From Daucus carota subsp. sativus (taxonomy: Eukaryota; Streptophyta; Magnoliopsida; Apiales; Apiaceae): a DNA stretch of 64,000 bases. How positions within the stretch are numbered: the stretch's first letter is position 1; the number at the start of each line of letters is the position of its first letter. The translations under genes and the position numbers were made by a program. The stretch spans positions 36,667,598 to 36,731,597 of the forward strand of contig NC_030385.2 in assembly GCF_001625215.2 (NCBI RefSeq). The letters run 5' to 3'. Of the stretch, positions 12,248-24,177 are shown in pieces. The notes under the pieces were generated by a model, which saw nothing but the letters and a program-made list of their open reading frames with translations, made no database searches and was not told the origin of the DNA.

Positions 12248-13520
12248 ATGGCAGAGAATCAACCTGATGATGTAGATGTGGGAGAAAAATCATTAGGTTC
12301 GGTACCTAAGGATGAAATGGCATTGGTCCATGATCGTGAATCCGAAGACCTAGTCGAAAAAAATCAAGAGAATGACAATGCAAGCAATTCATCAACTACT
12401 ACTATGGATGCACCTGGACATAACCGAGAAGAATCTGGAACAGGACACGATCGTCATGTCTCTTTCGACACGTCTGTCAGCCATAGCCGTAGCCTGAAGA
12501 AGAATCGCCTATTTGGCCGTCAGAAGCCTGTTCACACTGTCCTCGGAGGTGGCAGATGTAAGGATCTCATACTTTTCAAGTTCCTAAAATAATCTCATGT
12601 TCGGTTCTTATTAGCTAACCTGAAACTTATATTGATGATCAGCTGCTGATGTTATTCTGTGGAGAAACAAGCAACTCTCAGCAAGCATGCTTGCGGCTTC
12701 AACTGTGATATGGCTTCTTTTCGAGCATGTGGGCTATCATGTCCTCAGTTTTGTTTGTAACTCTCTGATACTGACCTTGGCAGCTTTGTTCCTTTGGTCC
12801 AATCTTTCCTCCTTTCTTAACAAGTGAGTTTACAGAATATGTATGTTGCTTCTTCACTTTATAACTGTACAATCTAATAACAAGATGAGATCCCTGGTTT
12901 CCCCCACCATTACAGGTCTCCTCCAGTCTTTCCTGAACTCTCATTGCCCGAGGATGTAACCATGAGAGTAGCTCTCCGGCTGAGGTCCTATATAAACACA
13001 GTACTTCAGCTATTCTGGGATGTAGCTTCAAAAAGAGATGTGAAGAAGTTCCTATATGTATGTATCTCCTATTTCTACTCTCTTTCTCCGACTTCATTAC
13101 ACACTCTCATTGACAGCACCGGAAATGATTAACTGAAATTGGTCGTATAACATGACATTCAGGCTATTCTGGGTTTATGGGTTGTCTCTGTCGTTGGTAG
13201 CTGGTTCCACTTTCTGACGCTTGTGTACATAAGTAAGTCTGTTAGATCACACTCTTATATAATTTGAACTCGAATCCTAGAGTTTTCGTCTTTGAACCAA
13301 TCAGAGGCTGACTAAACTATATATTGGTGACTTTGATGTGATAGTTTCTGTAGTGGTGCTCACAGTACCCTGGTTATATGAAAAGAATGAAGATACAGTG
13401 GATGACTATGCTAAGAAGGCAACAGGCAAACTCAAGAGGCAGTACGATGCATTGGATGATAAGGTTCTCCGGAAACTTCCAAAAATTCCTTCTTTTAGGA
13501 AGGACAAGAAGCAGGACTGA
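12248..13520 (+). CDS. Reticulon-like protein (RTNLB family)
   Basis: ER membrane-shaping protein that inserts as a wedge to curve tubules. Five exons join in phase: 12248-12557, 12643-12823, 12916-13057, 13163-13232, 13345-13520, giving 292 residues. Residues 1 to about 100 are an acidic, Ser-rich, low-complexity N-terminus. The reticulon homology domain starts near residue 104 ([16 protein letters not shown]), has two long hydrophobic hairpins (around [19 protein letters not shown] and [20 protein letters not shown]) and ends with [17 protein letters not shown]. The C-terminus, KKQD, fits the dilysine KKxx ER-retrieval pattern. The ATG at 12248 is chosen because the upstream extension of the frame has no ATG. 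Which plant RTNLB paralogue it is was not determined. Confidence 0.93.
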
Positions 13521-14125
13521 TGTTCATTAGTTCTTGAGTGCAGCAGAAGCTCCATCTTTATCAATTTTCTTTCAGAGCATTATTTTTTAGGATGACTACA
13601 AGGTAATGCAGTTTTAATGGTAGGGAGTTTGTATTAGATATTGCAGTTTATAGGCAAGCTAATTCATATTCTCCAGTAACTACTCCTAACTCTGCCGTGT
13701 ATGTCTAGATGCTACTTGAGTGCTTGTCAGACGATGTTTAGCATCTCATGTGTTCTGCATACCCTACATTGAACAAACTCTAAACACGAAACAAAGTTAA
13801 GAAAACAGAAAATTAATCCGTATTGGTTACACAGCTACACCGCACCACAGGAGCAAGGGAGCCCTGAATATGACAATATCCACAACACAGTGGACACTGG
13901 ATGACAGTAACAGCACAGATGTAAACGCTTTACTTAATCACTGAACACACTGTTAAATGTTCTATAACTTGATACATATCTTCACAAAACAAAACTTAAA
14001 TTTGACTCAACAAGCTCTACACCTCTAACTACTTGGATTTATAGATTGGATACACAAAACAATCTGCTCAACTCACTCTAGCATGCTTGCTTATACATCC
14101 CATTCGCGGCAAAAGGCCAAAGATC
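13521..14125. other. 3' UTRs of convergent reticulon and YCF54 genes
   Basis: About 600 bases lie between the two convergent stop codons. No additional open frame or repeat stands out, and the stretch most likely holds both 3' untranslated regions. Confidence 0.6.
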
Positions 14126-15937
14126 TCATACCTTTTGCTTCTCAGAATTAGCATACAAAAAGGATTCCCACCACCCAGACTCATATTTCGGGTATGGTGC
14201 CACCCAGTTCTCTGGTTTCTCAAACTCTAATTTGGCAGGATTAGATAGCAGTGCTTCTTCGACACTGTCAGCTTCAAAGCTGTCACATAAAACACGGTCC
14301 AACCTCAGCTTCATGAACCTGGCAAATACATGAAGAATTTCAATATGGATTAGGGAAGATAATATTAAAAAACAAGTCAATAGAATACTAGATTACTAAT
14401 TCAGCTCCAGTCCAAAATTGTACTCTTAGGGCACAACAACATGAACACTACACTAAAATGAGAAGTAATATCAGAAGTCTGACAGAGGAAAACCTAAATC
14501 AATTAATTAAGTCCTGACAGGTCCCTTGACCCTCAAACTTTGGTCTTCAGCTCAACAAATCAAATTAGCAGACTTTCCAAGATTTTTGAAATGTTTGGAA
14601 AATAGTTATTCTGATCTATGAACAAATTCCTGTTTCCATGTAACCAGGCTGTGCCCCCGACTTCGTGGCTGCATAGACCAACATATCTTTCCCCGACTCA
14701 AAATATTGTTGCTTGGGTAATATACTCTTAGTCTAGCAGCAGCTTCAAATATCATGGTTCACCATGAGCAATTTAGGCAAAGAATACAACAGGCAATTTA
14801 GCTACCACTATACTTACTTTAATATAAATTTTTAATTTATGCACATAGCAAAATGTAAATTTACCTAATTACATAAGTTAGTACAAGCTTGTACAAAAAC
14901 AGAGAAAGTTAAATAAAGAGTGGTCTTACGTAATCCAGGGGCCATTGGTAGAAACAAGAGCCACAGCTGGTCTTTTCAATCTACTAGTAATTTTAGGAAA
15001 CTTATCCAAGAACTTGGGTTCAATGACAAGCCAAAAATCTTGCTCCATGTTACGTTCTTCAAAGAGGCGGACACGCTCAGCCAATTGTTCCTGAAAATGC
15101 TCCTCTTCATCCAGCATAAATTTGGCGTTGGCAACAAGAAAGAAGTATTTCTTACTAGTTGGTTGTTCCTGCAAAAGCAGATAACAAGTTAATATAGAGA
15201 AATATAAACTGCACAAGTGCTTAATTTAAAAAAAAACGAGTGAATCTAAACCTCTGATATACTACACACTAAGAGAGTTCAATCTCCCTAGCATCGTAGC
15301 CTAGTAAATACACCTCTTATCTTCCTAATAAGATGTCAAAAGTTGAGACAAATGTGTAAGTATTTAAATTTCTGTAGTTGACACACCTAGAGGCAAGATT
15401 ATCGCACCCAGATGATCCCCACTGTACACATTCATTGACAAAATAATAAGCCTATTTCTGAGTAGTCTGCACACTTGCTCATTACACCAAACTCGACCTT
15501 CTGCAGTCACGCCCTACACTCGAATTACTAATATTTAGCTCTATATAACCCGACAATGCTCCGCACCAAAGACCCGAATCATCTAGACTTAACTTAATGG
15601 GATTAGGTACATAAAGATACAATCTTCAATAAATCAAGAAAATGAAACATACTAAGGAAATTGCCAAGCATATCAAATGGGGTTTCAAGAAATCAAAAAT
15701 AACGACTACCAAAGAAAAAAAAAGAACCTTTTGAAGAGGAACAGATGAATCAACGGCCGCAACAGCTGTCCTGGTGGTGGTGCGATGGGGCAGAGAAAGA
15801 AAAGAGTGGTGGTGGGGGAGGAGTGAGCTAGTGGGCTTGTGGGTGTGGTAGTGGCTGTAAAGACGGTGGTGAGTGGAGCTCCGGGAGTTACAAACAGCCC
15901 ATGAGGTGAATGAAGCAGCGGCAAGATTCATTGCCAT
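14126..15937 (-). CDS. YCF54: YCF54-like plastid protein (LCAA)
   Basis: Nuclear-encoded plastid homologue of cyanobacterial Ycf54, an accessory subunit of the aerobic Mg-protoporphyrin IX monomethylester cyclase that makes the isocyclic ring of chlorophyll. Three exons join in phase: 15937-15728, 15168-14930, 14318-14126, giving 213 residues. Residues 1 to about 65 are Ser/His/Thr-rich and lack acidic residues, like a chloroplast transit peptide. The Ycf54 domain runs from about residue 71 (EQPTSKKYFFLVANAKFMLD) through DFWLVIEPKFLDKFP and NGPWITFMKLRLDRVL to KPENWVAPYPKYESGWWESF near the end. The first of two close ATGs (MAMN) is used; the second is two codons on. It is convergent with the reticulon gene. 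Confidence 0.93.
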
Positions 15938-17029
15938 TGTGTGTGGGAGCAGCAAATGAAGTTGAAATACAAGAACACAGGATATCAGCACTCAGCAGTG
16001 GTAGAAGACGAGTGTAATAAAGTGCCAACACAACCTTATCCCCCCTCGATCTCCTTATCCCTGGCTTTCGTTTCCTTTTTTACCTTAGCAAATAAGTCAT
16101 ACCGGAAATAACTATTGACGTTTGATCAAATTTTGAGGCCGTTTTATTTTCGGATAAAAAGTATGTATTTTCATATTTCTGTCTAAAAATAAATATAAAA
16201 AATTATTCATATTCATTATTTGATTATTATAAATAATTATTTCAAAATAATATATATTTATTTACTTTTTTGAAAATAAGCATTTGTTTCTGAAAATTAA
16301 TGCAAGCCGAGTACGCTATTCATATTGATGTATTTAACAAAATTATGAATGAGCTCGTTTGACTTATTTTATTTTTCAAAAATAAATTATTTATTTTTGA
16401 AAAAAATATAAATATATTTTTTCTGAAAATTCAGTAAATAAGATATGATGAATACTTATTAAATATTTTAAGTTAAAATTTATTATATAACTTTTTTTTT
16501 CTAAGATAGATCCGACCAAGAAGGTGGTTTCACATTTGTTTTTGAATAAAATAAGTACCTGTTTTCAAAAACACCGTATACACTTCTTTACATATGTTTG
16601 GAATTCTTTCTATATGATATCTCCTCATTTTAATTTTTTTTTGCATATTTCTGTAAACCATACAGTTACCTCCAGAATTACCACCATTAACCCTCAACTA
16701 CTCGAGTCGAGGCTGAGCTTTGACAAGACGAGTACAATGCAGAATTAAATCTCCAGCTTCGTTTCTTCTCGTCTCTCATACAATTCTGCTACTTAACCCA
16801 TGCAACATGCTATAATATCGACAAGATTGGCGTTAAGAAACAAGTTAGCTTCTGCATGTCAATGGGAAGCAGTTTCAATTGCCGTTAAGATTGACTGACT
16901 TGTTTGCGGTAACATAGATTCGGGAAGAACTACCTAATCCCATCTATTCACCTTCAGTTATCTTTGATTAATTACAGAAGACAAATTGACGTGGTTCCAT
17001 ACCAAAATTTGGACAAAGAGGAGAAAAAT
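15938..17029. other. AT-rich intergenic region
   Basis: Upstream of the YCF54 gene. Positions 16,130-16,500 are AT-rich with several TTATTTT/AAAATAA inverted patches that could be a decayed MITE, but no terminal repeats or target duplications are clear. No gene recognised. Confidence 0.4.
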
Positions 17030-17262
17030 GGAACCAAGGCTTTGTCTCCTTCCATATGGAGAGATCCATCTTTAGTCATTGTGAGTGGTTCTGTTTCTCA
17101 ATATGCTTCCTCGTATAACAGCTGGGTAGGCCTCGCAGTAGAGCCTTGCGCTGATCTGGAGGCCTATTTACTTTAAGCACCTCCTCTGCTTCATCATAGA
17201 GATTTGACCACCATATTTTGTCAGTTTTTGGGAAACAATGGTCAAAACTGTTGCTTCTGAAA
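17030..17262 (-). pseudogene. PRPL17 exon 2 relic (copy A)
   Basis: Aligns by eye with about 26,465-26,725 of the intact L17 gene exon 2. The phrase [12 protein letters not shown] is still readable on the minus strand and the acceptor-side sequence is recognisable, but about 45 bases are missing in the middle and the frame is broken. It lies in the same orientation as the intact gene and is the outermost member of the duplication block. Confidence 0.85.
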
Positions 17263-18054
17263 GGAACCAAGTAAATGGCGAAAGAGTCAGAGCACGTTCC
17301 ATAGAAAATAACAGACCAAGCAAACTACATTTTTTTAATGATGTGTATATAAACGACTGAACTCACTGATATAACTACAGATGACATGAATCTGGCACCT
17401 TAAGACCACAGAAAAGAGATATCACACAAGAATCTATGCAATAAAAAATAATACAAGGCACTAAACAAGCTAGCATTGCCTGATTCTTATGTTGCGACAA
17501 TGCTATTTACACACTTTATATGTGTACTAAGACTAGATTGCACGTGATGAAATGCATGGAACGTATCCTATTTTAACTACAAGCCAAAAAATGCCATTTA
17601 GTCTTTTGTTGTTTATGCTTACTGTATTTATATATATATGTTAACAGATAAATTTGGTGAAAACAAATTGGGGGAGGGGCGATCAGTGTAAGATCATGGT
17701 AAATAAGGGGTTGTTATTGTATTGGGGTTGAGGATTAGTCACAAGATTGAATGAGGTGACTTATCCACAAATAATGTGTCTTATAGGAAGCAAAGCATTT
17801 GAGGATAAACCCCCTAGAATGGGGTAGGTTTCTTATTCTGGAAAGTCCACAAGAATGGGCCATTATTTTTAGAAACAAGTATCTAAGCCGATCATTAGGT
17901 GTCAACACGACAACAGCTACTCCCGTTTTCTACCCAGGGGATAAGGATTCACACTATCAGTGGGGAGGATGGAAGACGAGATTAACCAAAGTGCTTGGGA
18001 TCAGGTAGCACTGTCAAGTGTTTGTGACCATAAATTGGAGAAACAGGGAAAATG
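17263..18054. other. Spacer with duplicated intron-like sequence
   Basis: Positions 17,340-17,470 resemble the L17 intron at about 26,810-26,930 (shared phrases AAGAGATATCACACAAGAATC versus AAGATACATTACACAAGAATC), so this is relic intron of copy A. The part from about 17,640 to 18,010 is unrelated and unrecognised; it keeps a 69-codon open frame of no visible family. Confidence 0.5.
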
Positions 18055-18235
18055 CTCTGAAACAGTTTTTAGATTGCCAGTGAAGGTCAAGTATAAGCAA
18101 GAGTCCTTGCTCTCGTAGTTTTCATTCGTACAAACTTTACCAGATGAATTTGCTAGGCCTCCCAAACATCTCATGTGCCTTATCGTAGAGATTAGCCCTA
18201 TGATCTTGTTCCTACTTTAGTACCTCCGGACTTTA
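18055..18235 (-). pseudogene. PRPL17 exon 2 relic (copy B)
   Basis: Strongly decayed. AGAGTCCTTGCTCTCGTAGT and TTCATTCGTACAAACTTTA correspond to GGCCCTTGCTCTTGTGGTCT and TTATTCGTCCATACTTTA in the intact exon near 26,540-26,580. Its left edge resembles the 3' flank of the intact gene near 26,250. The reading frame is destroyed. Confidence 0.7.
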
Positions 18236-19964
18236 GCCTCTTTTTCTTTGTTGGCATGGAGATGGGTTCTGGGATTGCACCATATTATTCTAGCGCCTCG
18301 ACTTCTATAATCCCTTAACCGCAATTATAAGAAAAATGTGTAATGCTGATTAGTAAGAGTTTCAACCCCAAATGCCAATAACGTGTATATCAGCAATGAA
18401 ACTCACTAATACAGCTTATACAAAATCAGATGGCATTAATTCAACCCCACAAGACCACAAAAAAAGAGCTATCACGCAAAAGTCTATATAGTATATAGAA
18501 TTCCAGATATTACACAACCTAGCATTAACTGTAGACATTATCAGTAGATATTAACAAAAACCACGCAAACAAAAATAATACTATGATCATAGCACATCTT
18601 TGCCGTTCCGCATAATATCCCTATTGCCTGATATCCTTCTAGCATTATCTGTTCCACAATGCACTCAACTCCCTCCCCATACGTTAAGACGAATTATGAT
18701 TCATAATATCTAGATGCATGCTGAATCTATTACCTAAGTGTGCAAAGAGTGGTCACTGAACCAATCTTTGCAGTTTAAGGGGTCACATGCCTCCCAAAGT
18801 CTAATAAACCGTCATCCAGCAAAATATATACATCACCGCTTATACATTCATTTCTAATTGAAATGTCCCGTGAATCTCGCCAACAATAGTAAGCTATGTT
18901 CATTTAAAGTCACAATAACAACCTTTACTGAGAACTTCAATTGATTTATAGTTTAAATGCTATGTATGGGCTCAAGGCTCTAGCACCAACATAAGTACAC
19001 AAGACATGTCTTACATGGCCACAAGCACAGGCGAGTATTTATATATGGGGAGTGGTGTAATTGCCTTATAGTCTACTACCAAGATATTATGTGTTCAAAA
19101 ATCTAGTGTTACAAAGTAGAGTTGTTGCATTCTGAATTACCAGCCACATTTCTCTCAAATTTATCAAAGAATAGTATCTTTCAAATGCCTTTTAAGCAAA
19201 TTTTTTTGTATCAGTAGGCATTGAATCGAGAACCGTGTTCTATTAAGGTCTTTCTTAAGAGAATTTCGGCTTAAGCTTAAGAAAAGACCCAAATATTAAC
19301 AACCAAACAACTTCCTCTAGAATCTACTATTAAATACCTCAATACAACTATTTTTTTTATAAAAAACCGGAAGTCCCTTGGTAACAGTTCCATTGGCGAG
19401 CTAATCTGAGCTGAACCGCTCTACTGTGCTTGCAATTCTCAAACCGGCTCACCAACATTACATCAAACTATTAAAGCAAGTATTTGAATTCCGAATATAG
19501 GACAAAATATGCAGAATTGCAGAAATATAGACAGCCCATTGTGGCCACTTTATTTTTTGTAAATTGTTAGATAGAACGATGGACTCTAAGCAAATATAGA
19601 TGCAATAAGCTCCAAACAATATTGTAGAGAGGGTCGACCTTTTTCATTTATGATTGGAGACAAAACAATACTACTTTGCTCATGAAGGTAGCCATTAAAA
19701 TTGTTTGCATAAATGTCAAAGAAATACTTCTTGCTCACAAAAATAGAGCTTGGCACAAGTTTCGCTGGACAGATTAATAAACAATTTTTGTTTTAGCTAA
19801 ACAAGACCTTAACAACCTGGTTTAGCTTAATGGTAACATAACATGTAAATCTGCTACAAGCGCAAAGCCAAAAGATGAGCCAGTAATACCATACATGGCT
19901 CAACTTAGAAAAGTTAACACATGAGAATTCAGAGATATTGATAAAGGTAAGCGCACACCCTTTG
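18236..19964. other. Decayed PRPL17 intron sequence (copy B)
   Basis: Several patches match the intron of the intact L17 gene: about 18,370-18,600 with 26,810-27,010, and about 19,130-19,320 with 27,460-27,630 (shared AGAATAGTATCT and AAAGACCCAAATATTA). The stretch is colinear with the intact gene and has no coding function visible. Confidence 0.65.
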
Positions 19965-20335
19965 GGGAGATGCAACTCTGATACGTTGAACAACATGAGA
20001 CATATTCGACCTTTCCTCAAAACTATTATCCCATATATTTCAGATACCGGTACATGTTCTGGTACCAAAAAACTCTGAATTTCAGAAACAAACCCTCGAC
20101 ATCCCGTAAAGAGGACAGGAGATACCATTAGACCAAGTGGTCATTGGCAAACTTCCTCTGTTTCTTTCAATCAGTAATTACAATGCTCTTAACCATCAGT
20201 CGCGTAACTATTAGAAGCTTATACCATGAATTTGGGTAAACTATGCATCAGCGCATCAGGCCATTTAATTTCACTATAACTGCTTAATTATTAGCAGCAA
20301 TAGCAGTAGCAGAAGAGAGTTTAGTAATGATGGAA
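19965..20335 (-). pseudogene. F-box gene relic (copy B)
   Basis: Matches about 21,160-21,475 of the intact F-box gene, including GAGATGCAACTCTG versus GAAGACGCAACTCTG, CCTCAAAACTATTATCCCATATAT versus the same region near 21,220, and AATCAGTAATTACAA. Frameshifts interrupt it; a 111-codon frame overlapping it is not a real gene. It is followed directly by a relic of PRPL17 exon 1. Confidence 0.85.
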
Positions 20336-20377
20336 GACCAAGACAATGAAAGGAGGGGGGGAGGGAAGAGCAAGTTG

Positions 20378-20530
20378 GGCAGGTACCTAAAGAGAGAAGA
20401 GGAAGGAGAGAGCGAGGCCATGGATATGGGATTTATAATATTGGTCTTCCTTGAGATTTTGCAGAAGGAGATTGCAGAAGTTAAACTGAACAGGGATGAT
20501 TGTTGTAAATGGGTGGCAGTAAAGCTAATA
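20378..20530 (-). pseudogene. PRPL17 exon 1 / donor relic (copy B)
   Basis: AGGTACCTAAAGAGAGAAGA aligns with the exon 1 splice-donor region of the intact L17 gene near 29,208-29,230, and GTTGTAAATGGGTGGCAG with GTTGTAAATGGGGGGCAG near 29,334. The coding frame is lost. Confidence 0.78.
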
Positions 20531-20948
20531 TTAGAAAAATGATATCATATTTTACTAAATTCGCATCTAATAACCAAATAACAAATATTACATAATAATT
20601 CTAATTGTTATTCTTTTGAAAGAATAATAACTCTAATTGTTAGTTTTAGATATTAGACCTTGATACCAAGTTATTTTTTAGTTGTTAACCGACCTAATTT
20701 AAAAATTTATATAGGACTAGTAAACAACAATTGGGATGAGTATAACACGACTGACTAGTAAACAACAATGAACCAAAATATGCCATACAATATCTTTAAA
20801 ACCAGGTTCAGCCTCATCAAACATAATAACTGAATTGCATTATCTGCTACAAGCACATGAGCTAGTAATAGCTCAACTTAGAGTTGAAGCAAAATGATTC
20901 AGGAAATTTTAAAGGTAGACACATAGTTCAAATGTAGATAAATAACTC

Positions 20949-21854
20949 TCAAATTATATTGATATTCGAAACATGGAATCCATTTATATACCGACGAGAA
21001 ACCCTCATTTTGTCCTTGGGGGTTCCCAAAACCAAGGTTAAAGCTTCGCCAAACACAATCTCTTCCTCTCCAAAACTACAGCTCAGAATATCATCGTCTT
21101 CAGTTGAATTCTCCCCGACCTTACAAATGGCAAGATAGACCCCCTTCATTATAAACCCTGACTTGGGAAGACGCAACTCTGGTGTCTCAATAAACTTAAA
21201 ACTTGTTTGACCTTCCCCAAAACTATTGTTCCATATATCCAAAACAGTGCTATATGTTCTGGCATCACGAGGCTCTAAGTTTCTATAACAGACCTTCCCT
21301 TGCCTTTTAGAATCAGTAATTACAACACTATCAACCAAAGGATAACGAACCTCCAAAAGCTTACGCCACAAATTTGGGGTCACGATGTACCTGAAAGCCG
21401 TAGAAGTTATTGTATCACTATCAGCAGCTGTAGTAGTAGCACTAACACTCCCACTCACAGAAGAAAGTTTAGCAATCGAATTGTATACAAGACACGCACA
21501 TGAACAAGTATTAGATCTGAACACGGCCTTCCACTTAAGATCAAATTTTTGGTCTTCCTCTTCAATGAAAATAAGGTGGAGGGATCGAATCCTAGGGAAA
21601 CTTTTAAGGGCTCGGAAGGCATAGGTAACTTGGCCCAGGAAAAAGGATCTAACTTGCGGTCCGGGGATAGACAGAGTTCCTGAAGAAATGAGAGGAATTA
21701 ACAATGCAAATCGCTTTGAGATAAGCATACATTGGCACAGGAATTTGAGGTCACAATTCAGCATCGACAAAATCAAAAGCAAGAGATCATCAGTAAGTTG
21801 AGGAAACAAATCCTTGCTCGCAAAATCTTTAAATTCATTTCCTTGCACATCCAT
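20949..21854 (-). CDS. F-box protein, single exon
   Basis: Intronless 301-residue protein. Residues about 15-55 form an F-box (DLFPQLTDDLLLLILSML, then CMLISKRFALLIPLI), which in the family binds SKP1 of an SCF ubiquitin ligase. The remainder, including SFPRIRSLHLIF, TPNLWRKLLEVRYPLVDSVV and FMKG-like MKGVYLAICKV, resembles the uncharacterised C-terminal half of plant At5g46170/At1g30200-type F-box proteins; the substrate is unknown. The ATG at 21854 is directly before the F-box. The gene lies in the PRPL17 duplication block, apparently inside the remnant of a duplicated PRPL17 intron. A clean 301-codon frame flanked by decayed copies suggests it is still functional. Confidence 0.85.
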   Translation of the reverse strand: MDVQGNEFKDFASKDLFPQLTDDLLLLILSMLNCDLKFLCQCMLISKRFALLIPLISSGTLSIPGPQVRSFFLGQVTYAFRALKSFPRIRSLHLIFIEEEDQKFDLKWKAVFRSNTCSCACLVYNSIAKLSSVSGSVSATTTAADSDTITSTAFRYIVTPNLWRKLLEVRYPLVDSVVITDSKRQGKVCYRNLEPRDARTYSTVLDIWNNSFGEGQTSFKFIETPELRLPKSGFIMKGVYLAICKVGENSTEDDDILSCSFGEEEIVFGEALTLVLGTPKDKMRVSRRYINGFHVSNINII

Positions 21855-21880
21855 GTCAATGAAAAGAAAAAAATATCGGA

Positions 21881-21994
21881 CTGATTTTGGTTATGCGGCG
21901 CTGTCAAGTAGTTTTAAGATCTAATTTAGGGTTATCTCTGATTTTGGTTATGCGGCGCTGTCGAGTAGTTTTAAGATCTAATGTAGGGTTATCT
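21881..21994. repeat. Two-copy 57-bp tandem repeat
   Basis: The sequence beginning CTGATTTTGGTTATGCGGCG occurs at 21881 and 21938 with two or three differences. It lies immediately upstream of the F-box start codon, so it covers the likely 5' UTR or promoter. Confidence 0.9.
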
Positions 21995-22453
21995 TGGGCC
22001 TTGAATTTACTCTTAAGACCTTATGTAGCATACAAGGAGAGACTTTAAAATACAATTTGTGGCAATTTTATTTCGAGAGAATTCTTTATTTTATTTGAAG
22101 TATCACCCGAGGTGATGAGCAAAAATCCATTTTGAATTGTGTCAATCCAATTAAACTAAAAAAAAGTGATTTTGGTTTGACACAACCCTTTTCATTTACT
22201 AATTTAGCTCTAAATTGCGCCTTTTTATATTTTTTTGTAGCCCATTTATTTTGGGCTCTACTTTATTAGGCTTTACTATTATTTCCGTCTATATACATCA
22301 TGTCAGGATATTGTTCTTGCTAGCTAGTTAATTTGATATTTAATGGATAAATAATATATCGATATTGAGCTAAGTTCTTGGGGTAGTGATGGAGGCTAAG
22401 GTTTCAAACAAGGATTACATGCAGAGATAGACACACAAGTATTGTATTTTCAA

Positions 22454-22611
22454 TATCAATAATATTAATATGATTTTATTACAATAACCATTAACCAATC
22501 TTTATTTATAATGGGTCCGGGTCCTGACATACTATCAATAATATTAATATGATTTTATTACAATAACCATTAAACAATCCTTATTTATAATGGGTGCGGG
22601 TCCGGATCCCT
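22454..22611. repeat. Two-copy 79-bp tandem repeat
   Basis: TATCAATAATATTAATATGA starts at 22454 and again at 22533, and each copy ends in a GGGTCCGGGTCC/GGGTGCGGGTCCG phrase. Few differences separate the copies. Confidence 0.88.
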
Positions 22612-23947
22612 GGCATATGAATGTCAGGGCAAACTATCACCAATTTTTTTCCGTTAGATGGTGCTATATTAAAATTTTGAAAAGGGGACAAGTGAAATTA
22701 AAATTATAATTAACCACACGGAGATTGTTTTGCCTTAACAGGATTAGCCTAATATGATTTCAATGCTTGTATATAGATGGCTATAACGACCTCGCATTGA
22801 AGCTCTCGTCGCATCCCACAACAATAATTCTCTCAACCATCATTACAAGTGTTATCCTTTTTTGTATTCCACCAAATGCGAGCTGTATCTTGTTGTGTAT
22901 CCTCATGCTGTGTAGCCTTAGCAAAATATGTTTTCCTCGTACATTAATGCCACTAGAAGAAACTCCCCAAACTATGTACCCAACCAAGTAACGCATCTCC
23001 ACAAGTATATCAATTAAACTCATGAAGCCTCTAACTTGATCTTCGGAATTAGGTGGCTCTTTTTCTGATTCACGATGACCAAGTAATTGAACTATACTGA
23101 TCTGTATGATCGTTTGTTGCATAATTACAATAGCCATCTCCTCTTTATTTCATGTATTAACAGTCAACTTCGCAATTTTCTTTTATATTTCTCGGATATG
23201 TTCTTTAAGTATTGCATTCACCTCAGCAGCATTCACAATTCATTCTGTTGGGGGCTGGGGCAGAACCTTAAAATTCAGAAGTCCAGGGTCTGTTGTAAAT
23301 TTGTAAAAACTCAGGGACTCTTTTGAGTTTTAGAAAACTGCATGGACTGATATGTAATTTCAGAGCAGCTGGAGGACTGGTTAGTAAATTCTGGAAAGGG
23401 CAGTGCTGGTCTGTGACGTTTTATAGACTTTGGGTTAATGTTGTTTGGTGTGACAATATACTGCACTATCACTAGACAGTAACTTAAGCTCGGATAAACT
23501 GAAGATGTTTGGTCTTGGCTTCAAAGAATAAGGGTTTCATCCCTCTTCGATAAACAGATGATAGAAATTATGAACTACAAGTTTCGTCTCACATTCTTTT
23601 TTTCCCTAAACGGTTTTTGCAACTAATTTGGACTCAAACTCGACTGAGCTCAAGTATACCGAAACCTGCTGGAATTGTCTAAATAGAACTTGTTTATTTA
23701 CTATTATCGGTTTTTATATCATCCTATGCCTATGCGAACAGTTAGACAATTCTGGGTCATTATTCGGTTGAGTACATTTTAATAAGATAAAACCCAAGTC
23801 AGATTCATTTTTAATATATAGCTTGGCCTGAAAGTGATTGAACCGATTCAGCTCGCCTTGACAACGACCAATTGGTTGGGCAAGCTGCACTTGGAACCAT
23901 GTTCAAGCTCTTTTGTAATTTAAAACTTGTTACCAAAAAAACAACTA

Positions 23948-24177
23948 GGGGGCGTCTGTTTCATTGTTAATGAGCCCAGTTAACAAGAATCGGAACCTCA
24001 TATCCATGTGTTGGTGTTTGGATTAGCAATTTTGTTGTGTGGAATGGGAACCCAATTCCCAGTTAGTGGGTAAATAATTCCTTTAATACCACTCGGGTTC
24101 CCATACCCTCCACCTCCATTCCCGTACCCCTCATTCCAATTCCCGATTCCCATTCCAATCTACTATCCAAACGCCCC
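23948..24177. mobile_element. Tourist/Harbinger-like MITE
   Basis: Terminal repeats GGGGGCGTCTGTTT and (complement of the right end) GGGGCGTTTGGATAG are flanked by CTA on both sides. A T/C-rich right arm (CCATTCCCGTACCCC) pairs loosely with a G/A-rich left arm (GAATGGGAACCC). About 230 bp, no coding capacity. The superfamily assignment rests on end sequence and the 3-bp duplication. Confidence 0.65.

Noticed and set aside
17799-18008. 69-codon plus-strand frame
   Set aside because: No family resemblance and no gene context; between two PRPL17 relics.
19793-20128. 111-codon minus-strand frame
   Set aside because: It overlaps the F-box relic of copy B in a frame broken relative to the intact gene; not an independent gene.
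22781-23137. 118-codon minus-strand open frame
   Set aside because: No recognisable motif, no plausible splice partners, and surrounded by repeat-like sequence; most likely chance.
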